The notes under the pieces are model-generated. The model did no database searches and was not told where the DNA came from. It was given only the letters and a program-made list of their open reading frames with translations. From an uncultured Bacteroidota bacterium (GTDB taxonomy: Bacteria; Bacteroidota; Bacteroidia; Chitinophagales; Chitinophagaceae), in NCBI GenBank assembly GCA_903933995.1, contig CAIZMD010000112.1, forward strand, positions 1-8,319: DNA of 8,319 nt. Direction: 5' to 3'. Both the position numbers and the translations under genes were made by a program. This document shows positions 7,276-8,319 of the stretch, piece by piece (positions within the stretch are counted from its first letter, which is position 1; every line of letters begins with the position of its first letter).

Positions 7276-8318
7276 GATAAACCTCCTGTAATTGAATGTT
7301 GTGTGAATAAACTGTTTGAATTATTGACAATGGCTCTTTGTTCTAAAGTGTATCCCAGTTCCAATGTGCACTTGGGGGATAAACTAATATAACTAACCAG
7401 ACCACCTTTGAAACGGTTCTCGTCTGGTGCATTGTAAAGATATTTAGCGTCATTTTCAAAAAGGTCTCTGAATGAACCTAGGGTAGCATTTGCTTCTAAC
7501 CAGATGCCCTTGTATACTTTAGCGCCAAGCACTTGTTTAAAGTTGAATCCAGATTGGTTTGGCCTGTTTCTAATGGTAGCTGTGCTAAAGCCATATATAT
7601 TCATATTGCCTTTTGGATAATAACCAAGTTGTAAGCTGGCTTGGCTAATACTTGAGTCAAACATATTTGAATAGATACCTTCAATTTGAATATCAAAATA
7701 ATTGCTATGATATTTTATGGCTGCAAAAGCTGCATGGTTTTGAAAACTGCTCTCATCAAAAACGGTATTGGCATAATGATAAGCTGCTTTTAATTGCCAA
7801 CGTGGGTGTAGATTAAATGTAAGCTTATTATAAAATTCCGTTTGTGTAATACTACTGGTTTTTAAAGTGCCACCTGGGGGCATTCCCGTAGTTTGGCTTT
7901 GAATAGATTGATTAAAATAAGTACCAGCCATATCCATAGTTAACTTGGTTCCAAATCTATTTTGAACACCTAAGTATTGGAAAAAGGTATTTCCTCTTGT
8001 TATTAGATCGGTGGTTTTAAAACTGGTTTCCAAACCCGATCCGGTAATCACAAAGCCTTTTTTTTTCTCTTTTGCCAATACCTTATCAGATAAAAAAGGC
8101 ATTTGTAATGCAGCTAATGCTGTTTGATTCAAATAGGTTCTACAAAGCCAAATATAATAGTGCGCTGTACTATTATAAGAATCATTTTTTAAGACCTGTT
8201 CATATTGCATGATGGCTTGACTAAAATCTGATTGCATAAAAGCGGCATAACCCATTCTTAATCTCAACAAGGTAAAATCCTGACCTTGGTCCACGGCTTT
8301 TTTGCCATATGCCAATAA
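7263..8318 (-). CDS. TPR plus outer-membrane beta-barrel protein (5' end missing)
   Basis: The frame runs off the right edge: codon 8318-8316 (Leu) precedes the TTG at 8315, which is not a convincing start because it falls within a TPR helix. Counting from that TTG, residues about 1-80 are TPR helices ('LRLRMGYAAFMQSDFSQAI', then 'YEQVLKNDSYNSTAHYYIWL'). After a Lys-rich linker (82-86), residues about 87-350 are alternating amphipathic strands rich in Tyr, Phe, Asn and Gly, ending in 'GGLSWKF' with a terminal Phe, the usual outer-membrane barrel signature. The missing 5' part probably holds a signal peptide and more TPRs. The layout recalls TPR-porin exporters such as PgaA and YaiO-type barrels, but only in architecture; I see no sequence proof. 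It overlaps the small TPR gene by 13 bp. Function unknown; an envelope assembly or export role is an inference. Confidence 0.82.
   Translation of the reverse strand, partial: LLAYGKKAVDQGQDFTLLRLRMGYAAFMQSDFSQAIMQYEQVLKNDSYNSTAHYYIWLCRTYLNQTALAALQMPFLSDKVLAKEKKKGFVITGSGLETSFKTTDLITRGNTFFQYLGVQNRFGTKLTMDMAGTYFNQSIQSQTTGMPPGGTLKTSSITQTEFYNKLTFNLHPRWQLKAAYHYANTVFDESSFQNHAAFAAIKYHSNYFDIQIEGIYSNMFDSSISQASLQLGYYPKGNMNIYGFSTATIRNRPNQSGFNFKQVLGAKVYKGIWLEANATLGSFRDLFENDAKYLYNAPDENRFKGGLVSYISLSPKCTLELGYTLEQRAIVNNSNSLFTQHSITGGLSWKF
7281..7287 (-). promoter_or_regulatory. Strong Shine-Dalgarno site for the small TPR gene
   Basis: Read on the minus strand, AGGAGGT lies six bases (counted from AGGAGG) before the ATG at 7275. 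It sits inside the upstream gene, where it encodes part of the final 'TGGLSW' strand. It supports the chosen start and independent or re-initiated translation. Such a full consensus is uncommon in Bacteroidota, which generally rely little on Shine-Dalgarno pairing, so it may partly be chance from two glycine codons. Confidence 0.6.
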
Positions 8319-8319
8319 A

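Noticed and set aside
8313..8315. TTG as start codon of the TPR-barrel gene
   Set aside because: The frame continues upstream to the edge, the sequence lies within a TPR helix, and an outer-membrane protein should begin with a signal peptide.
6655..8318. The two minus-strand genes as one gene split by a frameshift
   Set aside because: The upstream protein ends with a proper barrel C-terminus (terminal Phe) and the downstream one starts with its own signal peptide and ribosome site, so they are two proteins.

Overview
The window is AT-rich and comes from a member of the Bacteroidota, most likely a gliding-type or Chitinophagaceae/Sphingobacteriia-like lineage. The evidence is a very long secreted repeat protein ending in a gliding-motility-associated (CHU_C, type B) sorting domain, a PorP/SprF-family outer-membrane protein directly behind it, and signal peptides ending in the typical '-AQ' form. 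The exact genus cannot be read from the sequence.

Left two thirds (2-5575, + strand): the 3' part of a giant cell-surface protein whose start lies outside the window. At least 1857 residues are visible. They form fifteen tandem PKD-like/Ig-like units of about 88-105 residues, then a short stalk of Ig-like and PKD-type domains, then a C-terminal type IX secretion (T9SS) signal. There are no catalytic motifs; it reads as an adhesin or surface filament.

5577-6608 (+ strand): a complete PorP/SprF-family gene that begins one base after the stop of the giant gene. By analogy with SprB-SprF, this small outer-membrane protein probably helps export or anchor the giant protein, so the two form one export unit.

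6609-6654: a short convergent intergenic gap holding a perfect 10-bp hairpin flanked by T/A-rich sequence, read as a terminator serving both strands.

6655-8318 (- strand): two overlapping genes. The upstream one, cut by the right edge, carries TPR helices followed by an outer-membrane beta-barrel. The downstream one is a small exported TPR protein. They look like a co-translated envelope pair of unknown function.

There is no stretch over 300 bases without a gene. I see no RNA genes, CRISPR arrays, transposons or phage genes. The most interesting features are the two interleaved repeat subfamilies in the giant protein with a conserved cysteine pair, its tight linkage to a PorP/SprF partner, and the TPR-barrel/TPR gene pair. 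All belong to recognisable Bacteroidota families; I cannot claim a wholly new system.
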